Source: an uncultured Acetatifactor sp. | GTDB taxonomy: Bacteria; Bacillota; Clostridia; Lachnospirales; Lachnospiraceae | Assembly: GCA_910578185.1 (NCBI GenBank) | Contig: CAJTPN010000009.1 | Location: 74,455-138,454, forward strand | Reading direction: 5' to 3' | Length of the DNA: 64,000 nt | Shown: positions 16,542 through 25,601 of the stretch, piece by piece | How positions within the stretch are numbered: the stretch's first letter is position 1 | Layout: the number at the start of each line of letters is the position of its first letter | Notes under the pieces: generated by a model | Seen by the model: only the letters and a program-made list of their open reading frames with translations | Database searches by the model: none | What the model was told of the DNA's origin: nothing | Translations under genes and position numbers: made by a program

Positions 16542-18314
16542 TTACCCATGCTCTTCAGGCGTCGTCCTGGAGTGGCTTATGACCTTTGACGCCGCGTTCT
16601 GCAGCAGTACCATGCCCCTTGCGGTATAGGGCAGCATGGTCAGTCCGTAAAGAAAGATATAGCGAGAATTTCCCTCCCAAATCATGTGGAAGAGAAAGCC
16701 GCCCAATATGACAATCAGTCCCAGGTAGGCGGGGAGTTCAAACTGGTTTGCAGCGGGGACTGGGGGGGAAGCGTTGGTTTCATCCAAAGCGGCAGTGTTG
16801 GGCAGGCAGGTGCCGCCCGTCCCATCAGTGATACCGTTTAAGCCTGTGGCTTCAGCCGACTCCGGAGCATCTGCCAAGGAGGAAGATCGTTTCTGATTTG
16901 TCGTCTTGGAAGCCGGGAAACGCTTTTTAAAATAGGGTGCAAGGCAGAAGCTGAAAGCGCCCAGGTAAAGCATGTTTTGATAAAGGTTGCAGTAGGCAAT
17001 CAGGTATTTGCTGTTAACGCCTTCATAGAGGGTATCAAAGATGGGAGCTCTTCCGCCGAAGGTATTCAGCGTGGCCTGTCGGCAGGCGAAAGTACCGTCC
17101 GCCCATTGGGACAGGTATTTTTGCAGGTAAAAGTGAACTGCATATCCGGGGGCTTCCCGGAAGTCGTCAAGGCGTCTGTGAATGGCTTCCCGGCTTAAAT
17201 CCACCGTTGCTGCCGTATCCATTCCGGTGTCACGATAGGTATTGAAATTGAACCCATTGTACCAGCCGCATGCCCGGGGGCCTTCCTGCATTCCCATGGC
17301 AAAATAGGACATGGCAGGGACGCCGGAGCGGAGGGTGCTCCCGGAGCGGGACTCATAATATTTCTGGATACAGGGGAGAATAGACATGGCGCAAACGGCG
17401 CAAAGAATGGCCAGCACCGGCAGGTAAGGCTTCCTGCGGCGGATTCCCCACAATATCAGTACAATTATCACCCCAATGACAAAGATCAGGGAATTTTTTC
17501 GCAGCATGACGCTTAAGGTAAGGAAAAGCAGACTTCCCAGGGAAAACACAAATATCCTGGGGAGGCCGGAAAGTTTAGAGGCGGAATCGGGAGTCAGCAG
17601 CCGCGCCAGGAAATAAAAGGCTATGGAGATTGCAGCGAAAGAGGGAATCTCGCCATAGACAAAGGCGGTGTACATCAGGAGAGGACAGTTTGTCCCTGCC
17701 AACAGAAGGTAGAGACAATCTGTCCTTTCATCTTTCCAGAGGGTGTGAACAATTTTTTCCTGGAAAAGGATAATAATACATTCCAAAAGAATGTATATAA
17801 TCTTGATAAAATGGTAGGCATGTTCATCGATTCCTGTCAGGTTCCATATGCGGATTAGAATTTCTTCAAAGCCCACCAGACCTACCTGTTGTGGATAATA
17901 GGACAAATAGGATTTGACAGGATCGATGACAGAGGTATCTCCGGCGGCAAGGCTTTCCGCGATGCTGTAGACCGAATAAGCGTCCGCCGCAGGGACGGAT
18001 TTGCTGAATAGGATCTGTACAATGCCGGTGATTACGCACCAGCCAAGCACACAGAGTCGCAGACGGCGGCGGGACAAAAGCCCACCTTTAGATATACGGT
18101 CAGCAGCAGCGCAAAATATTAGGCACATCAGTCCTGTGGGCAGATAAGTAAAAAGGGGATTGTCCCAGGTCGTCAGCACCTTTTGGGATTCCATGTCCGT
18201 GGAAAAGCAGGTCAGCAGCAGTCCGGACAGGAAGAGGGTGCCAGTGAGCAGCAGGGCGATTATCCTTATGGATTGTAGACAGAAAAGATACAGTTTCCCG
18301 GAAATATTGTTCAT
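16542..18314 (-). CDS. Polytopic membrane protein, candidate glycosyltransferase
   Basis: 590 residues, about eleven membrane segments. The first extracytoplasmic loop contains the DAYSVYSIAESLAAGD region, as in GT-C folds. A hydrophilic, Ser/Thr/Ala/Pro-rich segment (about residues 478-525) splits the last helices, similar to inserts in several membrane proteins of this locus. AAAGGA about ten bases upstream supports ATG at 18314. It ends the left-running transcription unit that starts near 23.5 kb and is convergent with the preceding gene. Function is inferred only from topology and neighbours. Confidence 0.6.
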   Translation of the reverse strand: MNNISGKLYLFCLQSIRIIALLLTGTLFLSGLLLTCFSTDMESQKVLTTWDNPLFTYLPTGLMCLIFCAAADRISKGGLLSRRRLRLCVLGWCVITGIVQILFSKSVPAADAYSVYSIAESLAAGDTSVIDPVKSYLSYYPQQVGLVGFEEILIRIWNLTGIDEHAYHFIKIIYILLECIIILFQEKIVHTLWKDERTDCLYLLLAGTNCPLLMYTAFVYGEIPSFAAISIAFYFLARLLTPDSASKLSGLPRIFVFSLGSLLFLTLSVMLRKNSLIFVIGVIIVLILWGIRRRKPYLPVLAILCAVCAMSILPCIQKYYESRSGSTLRSGVPAMSYFAMGMQEGPRACGWYNGFNFNTYRDTGMDTAATVDLSREAIHRRLDDFREAPGYAVHFYLQKYLSQWADGTFACRQATLNTFGGRAPIFDTLYEGVNSKYLIAYCNLYQNMLYLGAFSFCLAPYFKKRFPASKTTNQKRSSSLADAPESAEATGLNGITDGTGGTCLPNTAALDETNASPPVPAANQFELPAYLGLIVILGGFLFHMIWEGNSRYIFLYGLTMLPYTARGMVLLQNAASKVISHSRTTPEEHG

Positions 18315-18538
18315 GTCAGCGTATTCCTTTGTCGTTGATTACGGTAAGCGTATTTGGCTTGACTTGCGGTAACCGCGCAGCAATAACAATAGAAAGCTGC
18401 CCCGCGCCATACCGCATATGCTTTTGGATATGTGTGTAGCCGGTATGCCAGAGAACGGGCGCACCCATCAATTCCCGGATTTTCTGTGCATTGGTGCGGA
18501 TGGGAGCATGGCGGCACGGATGCCGGATGGTAGTTTCG

Positions 18539-19648
18539 TTATGAAGCGTAGCTGTTACACAATGCAATCACCTGTTGGATTTCTTCTTCCCGCATTTCGG
18601 GAAACAGAGGCAGGGTCACACAATGATTTGCCAAGTACTCCGCGTTGGGGCAGTCTCCTTCTTTCCCCCCCAGGAAACCATAGGCCTTTTGCAGATGACA
18701 GGGGACAGGATAATGCATATGACATTCCACACCGGCATTCTCCATATATGCCAGGAATTTGTCCCGTTCTTCCACCTGAACCACAAACAGATGAAAGACC
18801 GGTTCGGTGTTGTTGGGGTGGGCCTGCATGGTCAGCAGCGGGTTGGTAATTTCTTGAAGGTAGCGCTTCCCGATTTCCTGACGCCGCTTTGTCCATTGGG
18901 GAAGATATTTTAAGCTGACGGAAAGTACTGCGCCCTGCAGTCCCTCCAGGCGGTAATTGTATCCGATTTCGTCGTGGTAATAGCGCACGTCGCAGCCCTG
19001 ATTTTTCAGCCTGGTCATATGCCTGTAATAAGCCTCATTCCTGCAGGTGACGCTGCCGCCTTCTCCGAAAGCATACAGGTTTTTTCCGGGATAGAAGCTG
19101 AAGCAGCCGATTTCTCCCAGTGAGCCGACGTTTTTTCCTTCAAATTTTGCTCCGTGGGCCTGGGCGCAGTCTTCCGCCACAAAGAGTCCGTGCCGTTTTG
19201 CTAATTCGCTGATACCCGAGAAATCAAAAGGCTGACCGTATAAGTGGACACCGATGATTCCCTTTGTCCTGGGGGTGACTTTTTCCGCCGCGGAAGCCGG
19301 GTCAATCTCCCAAGTGTCCGGCAGGCAGTCTGCGAATACAGGGGTGGCGCCCGTATAGGAAACGCCCCATGCAGTTGCGATATAGGTGTTGGCGGGGACG
19401 ATTACCTCATCGCCGGGGCCAACACCCAATGCCAGCATGGCAAGGTGCAGGGCGGAAGTTCCGTTATTGACCCCACAGGCATATTTCACGCCTACATACG
19501 CCGCAAATTCCCTGTCGAATGCATCCGCAAATTTTCCGCCGGAAAACGCGGTATCCCTGCATACCTGTTGGATGGCATGCAGATATTCTTCCCTATGTGC
19601 TTCATAATCTCTTGTCAAATCAATTCGTTTGATTATTGTATTTTCCAT
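18539..19648 (-). CDS. Sugar aminotransferase, DegT/DnrJ/EryC1 family
   Basis: 369 residues, PLP-dependent. NNGTSALHLA near 61-70 binds the cofactor phosphate, AEDCAQAHGA near 158-167 holds the Asp that contacts the pyridine ring, and the lysine of YPGKNLYAFGEGG is K189. This resembles the FdtB/QdtB group that makes 3-amino-3,6-dideoxyhexoses (dTDP-Fuc3N/Qui3N type), but the exact substrate is uncertain because no partner ketoisomerase is visible in the window. It lies in the left-running unit with GT2 transferases, so the amino sugar probably enters the same glycan. Confidence 0.85.
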   Translation of the reverse strand: MENTIIKRIDLTRDYEAHREEYLHAIQQVCRDTAFSGGKFADAFDREFAAYVGVKYACGVNNGTSALHLAMLALGVGPGDEVIVPANTYIATAWGVSYTGATPVFADCLPDTWEIDPASAAEKVTPRTKGIIGVHLYGQPFDFSGISELAKRHGLFVAEDCAQAHGAKFEGKNVGSLGEIGCFSFYPGKNLYAFGEGGSVTCRNEAYYRHMTRLKNQGCDVRYYHDEIGYNYRLEGLQGAVLSVSLKYLPQWTKRRQEIGKRYLQEITNPLLTMQAHPNNTEPVFHLFVVQVEERDKFLAYMENAGVECHMHYPVPCHLQKAYGFLGGKEGDCPNAEYLANHCVTLPLFPEMREEEIQQVIALCNSYAS

Positions 19649-19777
19649 CCTGTTTCCCTGAAAATCCTTTCATAAAGCTTCTTGTGAATCTTTTTGTAGC
19701 TATTAAGTTCTCCCGTACCCCATCAGGACGCGTTTGATGCAAAGTGGGGCGTACAGATCGGGGAGCGGGGTTCCTGG

Positions 19778-20503
19778 TCAGATATGCTTTCTGATGCGGA
19801 ATTCCACAAATAACCTGGCAATGTGTACCATGTAATTGCAGATGGTTTTCAATATCTTTACCGTAGTATTGTAATCCTCCTGCCATTCCACCGGATAATC
19901 CAGAATATTGACACCCCGCTTTTCTGCCCGCAGCAGAAATTCGATCATGTAAAACCACCCGTTGTCCCGGCTGCAGCCTTTCACCAGGGAAACGGCGGTT
20001 TTGCGCCGCACAAAGGTAAATCCGCAGATGGCATCCGTGGATTTCATGCCTAAAATGTATTTCAGCAGGATCAGCAGACCTTGGGAAGTGATCTTACGGT
20101 ACCATTTACGGCCTCGGGTGCGAGACTGCTTTGCAAAGCGGCTGCCGTTGATATAGGCGATTTCCGGATGTTGGTTGAAAATGTGGATGGCCTCGCCTAA
20201 ATGCCTGATGTTGGTGGACAGGTCGATATCCATGTATCCTACGATCTCGCCATGACTGAGCGCCACACCTCTGCGGAAGGCGGCGCCCACGCCGCGAACG
20301 GAGATTTGCTCGTAGCGTACCTTATCATATTTTTTACAAAGGCCGGCGGCAATCTGGGGCGTCTCATCCTCCGAGCCGTTGTCCACGATAATGATTTCGT
20401 AATCGTCAAAAGATATGCTTTCCAGGTATTTTACAGTTCGGGTAACGCCGCTTTTTAAACGAAGTCTTTCGTTCAGTACGGGAAATATAATCGTTATCAT
20501 CAT
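19778..20503 (-). CDS. GT2 glycosyltransferase, dolichyl-phosphate mannose synthase-like
   Basis: 241 residues, GT-A fold. The N-terminal IIFPVLNERLRL, EIIIVDNGSEDET near 38-50 and the metal-binding MDIDLS near 92 are typical of family 2 enzymes that move a hexose from a nucleotide sugar to a polyprenyl phosphate or acceptor. A central hydrophobic segment (about residues 135-150) may contact the membrane. Its ATG overlaps the stop of the upstream GT2 gene (ATGA), so the two are translationally coupled. The acceptor is unknown. Confidence 0.85.
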   Translation of the reverse strand: MMITIIFPVLNERLRLKSGVTRTVKYLESISFDDYEIIIVDNGSEDETPQIAAGLCKKYDKVRYEQISVRGVGAAFRRGVALSHGEIVGYMDIDLSTNIRHLGEAIHIFNQHPEIAYINGSRFAKQSRTRGRKWYRKITSQGLLILLKYILGMKSTDAICGFTFVRRKTAVSLVKGCSRDNGWFYMIEFLLRAEKRGVNILDYPVEWQEDYNTTVKILKTICNYMVHIARLFVEFRIRKHI

Positions 20504-21447
20504 TGTGTCAGCTTTTCCACTCCTTCTATCACATAGCGCTGTCTACGAAATCCCATATTTAAGAGGACGGACAGATATTTTAAGATAATTGTCAGCATGG
20601 CTGATACCATAAAGAAACCAAAGGACATCAGAGACATAATGGACAGCCAGCCTTCTACCGGACGCACTTTGCTGAAGATAGAATAGACAAGGTAGCCGAA
20701 CATTACCAACAGTGCGCCGAACAGGATCACGCTGACCATCATGGACAGTTTTTCCAATACATTGGTAAAGATTATGATGGTATCCATGGCCAGTCCGCTT
20801 CGGTTATCCCGTTCCTCCCGGTTATGGGGCTTTTTCGTAACGGATTTGTTATCGTAACAGATGGTGTCCCTCTTAAGGCCGCAGTTGATATACATTGCCT
20901 TCCGATAGGGAATATAGGTGTTCATCTGATTGACACGGTTGATGGCACGTCTGGATACCAGACGGAAGCGTTCCTGTCGGATTTTGCCCTGATATCGGCT
21001 TCCCAAGTTGTATATCAGATAGAAGAGCTTTGAGGATAGGGAGACGCCGTATTTGGGTGCTGCCGCAACCACATCGTAGCCCTCCAGTGCCCTGTGATAA
21101 ACGTCCATGATCAGAGAGGGATCGAAATCCGGTTCGCACCTGTCAAATTCAAACAGAAAATCACCCACGGCCAGATCTCGGCCTGCGTTCATGGCGCTTT
21201 CCACACCCTGATAATAACTTAAGTTAATCAGGCTGACCACAGGCTTGTCTGTCTGTTCTGCCAGGAATGCCTTGACTTGTTCCACCGTATCGTCCATACA
21301 GCCATCGTTTACACAAATAATCTCGTATTTTTCAAAATGCTCCTGCATCACGCCGCAGATCAAACTCAGAAAATGTTCGATGCCGTGTCCCTCGTTGTAA
21401 AGGTAGATCACACAGGACACAAAATTTTTCTCTTTATTAATCGTCAT
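20500..21447 (-). CDS. GT2 glycosyltransferase with two C-terminal membrane segments
   Basis: 315 residues. The GT-A domain (about 1-220) contains VIYLYNEGHG, EIICVNDGCMDDT and FEFDRCEPD (a divergent DxD region), then two long hydrophobic helices (about 225-290). This is the layout of polyprenyl-phosphate-sugar synthases such as GtrB/ArnC. It sits six bases after the FAD oxidoreductase gene and overlaps the next GT2 by four bases. The lipid-carrier role is inferred from topology. Confidence 0.82.
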   Translation of the reverse strand: MTINKEKNFVSCVIYLYNEGHGIEHFLSLICGVMQEHFEKYEIICVNDGCMDDTVEQVKAFLAEQTDKPVVSLINLSYYQGVESAMNAGRDLAVGDFLFEFDRCEPDFDPSLIMDVYHRALEGYDVVAAAPKYGVSLSSKLFYLIYNLGSRYQGKIRQERFRLVSRRAINRVNQMNTYIPYRKAMYINCGLKRDTICYDNKSVTKKPHNREERDNRSGLAMDTIIIFTNVLEKLSMMVSVILFGALLVMFGYLVYSIFSKVRPVEGWLSIMSLMSFGFFMVSAMLTIILKYLSVLLNMGFRRQRYVIEGVEKLTQ

Positions 21448-21453
21448 ATTAGA

Positions 21454-22614
21454 TTACTCCATATCCAAAAACTCATCCAGATCGTATACTGTATTGATTT
21501 TGCCTGACAATACGCTTAAAAATACCGGCCTTTGTTTTCCTGCCCTTCGGTTTGCGTATCGAATCACCGTGGGCCTGGAATCGTCAATTTCCGACGCCTT
21601 CAAAATAGGCTTCATGGAGAACAAAGAACGCTCATAGGTGAACTGATACTCCTCCCGGATATATTTCCTGGCCAGGGCGGACATATATTCCCAGGCGCTT
21701 TCCGGTTTGCAGGCGCAATCATTGCAATTTCCCAGCAGTCCGTCCCGGCAGAGTCCGTCCGCCGTGCAGGGAAATTGAGGAATAGGTTCCATACAGGTCC
21801 TGTGTGGGGTGAAAGTCACAGAAGTCAAAGAGTGATATCCCGTTTTCCCAAAGGGCATGATGGAGAAAAAAGGGCCGTCCATCACCGTAAGTCCCATTCC
21901 TTTGAACCGATCGTTTACGCTGCAAAGAATGATCTCACACAGTTCATACTTAATGCCAAAGGGATCGGGAGAAGCCGTGCCGTTGGCGGTTTCCATACGA
22001 CTTAAGATCTGGTTTACCGAGGCGTAAGTGGCGTTTAACACAAAGGGGGTTTCATAAAACTCTTCTTTGCCTTCATGAAAGGCATATACTTCATACCGAT
22101 CCGCCTTTTCCACAATGCGTCGGACTTCACGGCCGCAGAGCAGTTCTGCTCCGGGATATTTCTCAAGCTCGGCCAGAAAGTAATCCCGGAGGATATGGGC
22201 ATCATAGGTGTATTCCTTTGTCAAAAAGGCGCCGTCGCAGATTCCTTCTCTAAAGTACCGGTCGGCGGGCAAAGGATCGCAGGGGATGTCCGCATCCCTG
22301 CAGAATTTATGGAATTCTTTTGCGTCCGTCCAGGAAAAATGCCCGGAGGTTGCGTAGATTTGTTTAAATTCAAAGTGAATGCAGAAGGGAAAGTCATCCA
22401 CAAATCGTTTGAAGTAACCGGCGCTTTTCATTGCTGTTGCCAGAGAGCGGGGATAATGGTAGCCCATATGCACCCTGGCCTGATTGATATAAGTAGCCCT
22501 GGAAAAGGGTGCTTTGTCCATTTCCAGCACCGTGACCTTTTCGCCTTTCCGGGCGCAGTGCAGGGCGGCATATAATCCGTACAGACCGGCTCCGATAATC
22601 AGTTTCTCTGTCAT
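21454..22614 (-). CDS. FAD-dependent oxidoreductase (DAO-like) with Cys-rich insert
   Basis: 386 residues. The N-terminal LIIGAGLYGLYAALHCA is an FAD-binding Rossmann motif (GxGxxG) followed by VTVLEMD, the ribose-binding acidic end of strand 2. Near residues 285-305 there is an unusual cluster of five cysteines in about 20 residues (CTADGLC...CNDCAC), which could hold a metal or disulfides. RBS AGAGG precedes ATG at 22614, and the ATG overlaps the stop of the GT2 gene upstream. Such enzymes occur in polysaccharide loci without known substrates. It may oxidise or reduce a nucleotide- or lipid-linked sugar. Confidence 0.75.
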   Translation of the reverse strand: MTEKLIIGAGLYGLYAALHCARKGEKVTVLEMDKAPFSRATYINQARVHMGYHYPRSLATAMKSAGYFKRFVDDFPFCIHFEFKQIYATSGHFSWTDAKEFHKFCRDADIPCDPLPADRYFREGICDGAFLTKEYTYDAHILRDYFLAELEKYPGAELLCGREVRRIVEKADRYEVYAFHEGKEEFYETPFVLNATYASVNQILSRMETANGTASPDPFGIKYELCEIILCSVNDRFKGMGLTVMDGPFFSIMPFGKTGYHSLTSVTFTPHRTCMEPIPQFPCTADGLCRDGLLGNCNDCACKPESAWEYMSALARKYIREEYQFTYERSLFSMKPILKASEIDDSRPTVIRYANRRAGKQRPVFLSVLSGKINTVYDLDEFLDME

Positions 22615-23543
22615 GTATGCCTCTTTTCGGCGTTTATTTTCGCCAGATGATATTCAAAGTCACGCTTGTCCTTTGCCGACATGACTTCCAGAATCATACC
22701 TGCAAAGAAGGACAGAATCCCCGCGAGGACGATAAAGCCGCAGACGATCAGTGTCGGGAACCGGGGGACAAGTCCTGTTTTCAGATATACGCTCACAATG
22801 GGGAACATGAGCAGCAAGGCAACGAGCAGCAAAAACAGGCACAGTAAACCAAAGAAATGTAACGGTTTATAGTTTCGGTATAGCTGTATCATTTTGCGGA
22901 TGACCCGAAGACCGTCGCTGTAGGTGTTGAGTTTGGACACGCTGCCTTCCGGGCGGTCCCGATATTCCACTACCACGTTCTCCACCTGCATATTGTAATT
23001 CACCGCATGGATGGTCATTTCTGTTTCGATCTCGAACCCTTTGGACACCACGGGGAAAGTCTTGACAAATTCATAGCTGAAGGCCCTGTAGCCGGTCATG
23101 ATATCTTTGATATCCGTGTGGAACAGTTTGTTGATGCCATAGCGCATCAGACTGTTGCCAAAATTGTGGAAGGGCCTTTTATTTTCGGAAAAGTAGGTGG
23201 AAGAAAGTCTGTCGCCCACCACCATGTCCGCATTGTGGCACAATACCATGTCCGCCATTTCCCTGGCGCAGTCCAGAGGATAGGTGTCGTCGCCGTCGAT
23301 CATCAGATAACATTCCGCGTCAATCTCCCGGAACATTCTGCGGATAACATTGCCCTTGCCCTGTTTGTATTCATGACGGACAATGGCGCCCTGGGCCTGT
23401 GCCAGTTCCACCGTTTTATCGGTGGAATTGTTGTTGTAAACATAGATTGCCGCTTCCGGCAGGGCGGTTTGCACGTCGCGAATCACTTTTTCTATGGTTT
23501 GTTCTTCGTTGTAACAGGGAATTAACACTGCAATTTTATCCAT
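22611..23543 (-). CDS. GT2 glycosyltransferase, polyprenyl-phosphate sugar synthase type
   Basis: 310 residues from ATG at 23543, chosen for GGAAAGGA about eight bases upstream. The family 2 motifs are IAVLIPCYNEEQTIEKV at the start, NNNSTDKT, and MIDGDDTYPLD (metal-binding DxD). GYRAFSYEF and the downstream VEYRDRPEGSVSKL resemble dolichyl-phosphate hexose synthases. Two C-terminal membrane helices (about 230-295) are present. It is the first gene of the left-running glycan operon behind an extended -10 promoter. Likely makes polyprenyl-P-hexose for the GT-C enzymes nearby. Confidence 0.87.
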   Translation of the reverse strand: MDKIAVLIPCYNEEQTIEKVIRDVQTALPEAAIYVYNNNSTDKTVELAQAQGAIVRHEYKQGKGNVIRRMFREIDAECYLMIDGDDTYPLDCAREMADMVLCHNADMVVGDRLSSTYFSENKRPFHNFGNSLMRYGINKLFHTDIKDIMTGYRAFSYEFVKTFPVVSKGFEIETEMTIHAVNYNMQVENVVVEYRDRPEGSVSKLNTYSDGLRVIRKMIQLYRNYKPLHFFGLLCLFLLLVALLLMFPIVSVYLKTGLVPRFPTLIVCGFIVLAGILSFFAGMILEVMSAKDKRDFEYHLAKINAEKRHT

Positions 23544-23587
23544 AATTATGAATCCTTTCCGAAAAATGTAAAAGCCTGACAATAAAG

Positions 23588-23596
23588 ATTATAACA
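23588..23596 (-). promoter_or_regulatory. Extended -10 promoter of the left-running glycan operon
   Basis: On the minus strand, TGTTATAAT (TG-n-TATAAT) lies 45 bases before the GT2 start at 23543. No good -35 box is seen at standard spacing, which is normal for extended -10 promoters. Confidence 0.55.
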
Positions 23597-23736
23597 CGTT
23601 CCGGTAAGGTCAGCCACTGTTTTTGCAAAAAAACGGGCAGAATGCAACATTTCAAACGTAACGGTTCAGACAAGGCGCTGAATTGCTGCTTACAAAACGA
23701 CCTTGGTCCTGGAATCATTTTATGCCGCTGGCTTTT

Positions 23737-23765
23737 TTGACATGGATATGCTATAACTATATAAG
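23737..23765 (+). promoter_or_regulatory. Sigma-A promoter of the right-running GT-C gene
   Basis: TTGACA at 23737-23742, 17 bases, TATAAG at 23760-23765. Together with the extended -10 promoter on the other strand this makes 23588-23765 a divergent control region. The predicted transcript carries a leader of about 240 bases before ATG at 24012, long enough for a regulatory fold, though none is recognised. Confidence 0.7.
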
Positions 23766-24011
23766 TATAGCATTTGACTTACATGTCCGTAAGTCTTGCA
23801 GGCCGCCTTAAAATGTGTTCAAGGACATATTCATATGCGGTTTTGCAAAACCTTCCGGCATGTGGTGGAGCGTAATGGAGGGTGCCCGGAAGCCGCGTAT
23901 GTGGGAAACCGCGTAAAAAGCTGTAGATTCTTTTGCGGAGAGGAAGTATGCGTTGTGTGCCCAGGAAACAGGCGGAGGCGGGGCGCAGGTGGGAACCGGA
24001 GGATGGTGAAA

Positions 24012-25601
24012 ATGGCGGAAAAAAATAGAAAAGAGCAGATACGTAAGTCAGGAATCCTTGCTGTTGTGATTTTAATATTGGGGGGGACATTGCGCTTTGT
24101 AATGTTGGGGAGCGTACCGGGGGGGATGCACCAGGATGAAGCCTTTGTGGCATGGAATGCCTTTGCCATGCTGCGGGAAGGGATGGATTCCGCAGGGCAT
24201 CATTTCCCTGTGTATATGGCTGACTGGGGGGACGGGCACAGTGCGCTGTATGTCTGGCTTCTGGTGCCGCTGTTTGCCCTGTCCGGAGGAAATATTACCC
24301 CGGCTCTCAGCCGCTTTCCTCAGGCGGCGGTGTCCTTCCTTACGCTGTGGGCGGTTTACTGCCTGATGAAGCGTCTTCTGGGAACCAGAGCAGGTCTGTG
24401 GGGGCTTGCGCTTCTGGCAGTCTGCCCATGGCACATTATGATGTCAAGGTGGGGATTGGATGCCAACCTGGCGCCGGGCTTTTTGATCTTTGGCCTGTAT
24501 TTTTTCGTCAGGGGGTTGGAACGGGAGCAATTTTTGCTCTTGTCAGGTCTTTTTTACGGATTGAGCCTCTATTGTTATGCAGTGGTTTGGCCCATTGTTC
24601 CTTTTATGCTGATTTTGCAGACGGCCTATTGCGCCTGCCACAAGAAACTTCGCTTGAACCGATGGAGCCTGCTTGGGGCGTTGATTTTGTTTCTCCTGGC
24701 GTTGCCTCTGATTTTATTTTTATTGGTAAACTCGGAAACCATTCCCGAGATCGCCCTGCCGTTTCTGACCATACCAAGGATGGGGGGCTACAGAGGGTCC
24801 GAGGTAGCTTTTGGCATTGGTGAAATGTGGGAAAATCTGCGCAATACGCTGGTGCTCCTTGGCTGTCAGAATACCGGCAATCCATATGATTTCCTGTTGC
24901 CCTGGGGATTGTTTTATGATATCGGGCGCGTATTTATGGTGGTGGGCGCCGTTCTTTTGCTGCTGCGTCTGTGGGGCAGTTTTCGCAGGAAGGTCTTTGC
25001 GGGAGAATTTCTGCTGTTTGCGCAGTTGGCGGGAGGCGGCTTGTGCGGCGTTTTGGTTTCTGCGAGAATGCACCAGATCAACTGTCTTTTTATCCCGCTG
25101 GTGCTCTGTGAGGCATACGGGGTGTGGGCAGTGGGGGAGATGCTGCTGCAAAAGAAGGCCGTATTGGGGCGCGCTGTAGCTTGGGGTGTAGGAGCTGTTT
25201 ACCTGGTGTGCCTGATCTTATTTCAAGTGGACTATTATACGGAGTATCGACAGACTGCAGGGGCGTATTTTGGGGAAGGTCTGGAAGAATGTGTGGATTA
25301 TGCCTGGCAGCAGTGCCAGGAGAGAGGAATTGGCACCATTACGGTGGAAAAAGGAGCCCAATGGCCAAGGCTTTTGCTCTATACGCAGGCGCTGCCCTCC
25401 GAGTATCTGGAGACAGTCGTCTATGATGTGGCGCCTGCTCCGGCAAGCTTTGAGACCAAAGGGATCCGTGTCAATACCAGAATCAATTATGACAATATCG
25501 ACAGGACAAGCGTTTATATCCTGTATTTTACGGATACGCATCTGTTTGAAGATGATTTTACTTTGACAAAATTCCATGACTGGTATGTGGCGGTGCCTTA
25601 A
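24012..25601 (+). CDS. ArnT-like (GT39-type) membrane glycosyltransferase
   Basis: 529 residues from ATG at 24012, placed nine bases after GGAGG at 23998-24002. The frame is open further upstream to 23796 but that part looks like leader. About eleven membrane segments. The loop after helix 1 has GGMHQDEAFVAWNAFAM (acidic QDE) and later YMADWGDGHSALYVW, matching the catalytic first loop of ArnT/PMT-type GT-C enzymes that use polyprenyl-phosphate sugars. The C-terminal soluble part is about 100 residues. Its stop overlaps the stop of the convergent gene at the palindrome TTAA. Confidence 0.75.
   Translation: MAEKNRKEQIRKSGILAVVILILGGTLRFVMLGSVPGGMHQDEAFVAWNAFAMLREGMDSAGHHFPVYMADWGDGHSALYVWLLVPLFALSGGNITPALSRFPQAAVSFLTLWAVYCLMKRLLGTRAGLWGLALLAVCPWHIMMSRWGLDANLAPGFLIFGLYFFVRGLEREQFLLLSGLFYGLSLYCYAVVWPIVPFMLILQTAYCACHKKLRLNRWSLLGALILFLLALPLILFLLVNSETIPEIALPFLTIPRMGGYRGSEVAFGIGEMWENLRNTLVLLGCQNTGNPYDFLLPWGLFYDIGRVFMVVGAVLLLLRLWGSFRRKVFAGEFLLFAQLAGGGLCGVLVSARMHQINCLFIPLVLCEAYGVWAVGEMLLQKKAVLGRAVAWGVGAVYLVCLILFQVDYYTEYRQTAGAYFGEGLEECVDYAWQQCQERGIGTITVEKGAQWPRLLLYTQALPSEYLETVVYDVAPAPASFETKGIRVNTRINYDNIDRTSVYILYFTDTHLFEDDFTLTKFHDWYVAVP

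Noticed and set aside
23796..24011. N-terminal extension of the GT-C protein
   Set aside because: Cys/Arg-rich sequence before the first helix without family likeness; GGAGG points to ATG at 24012.
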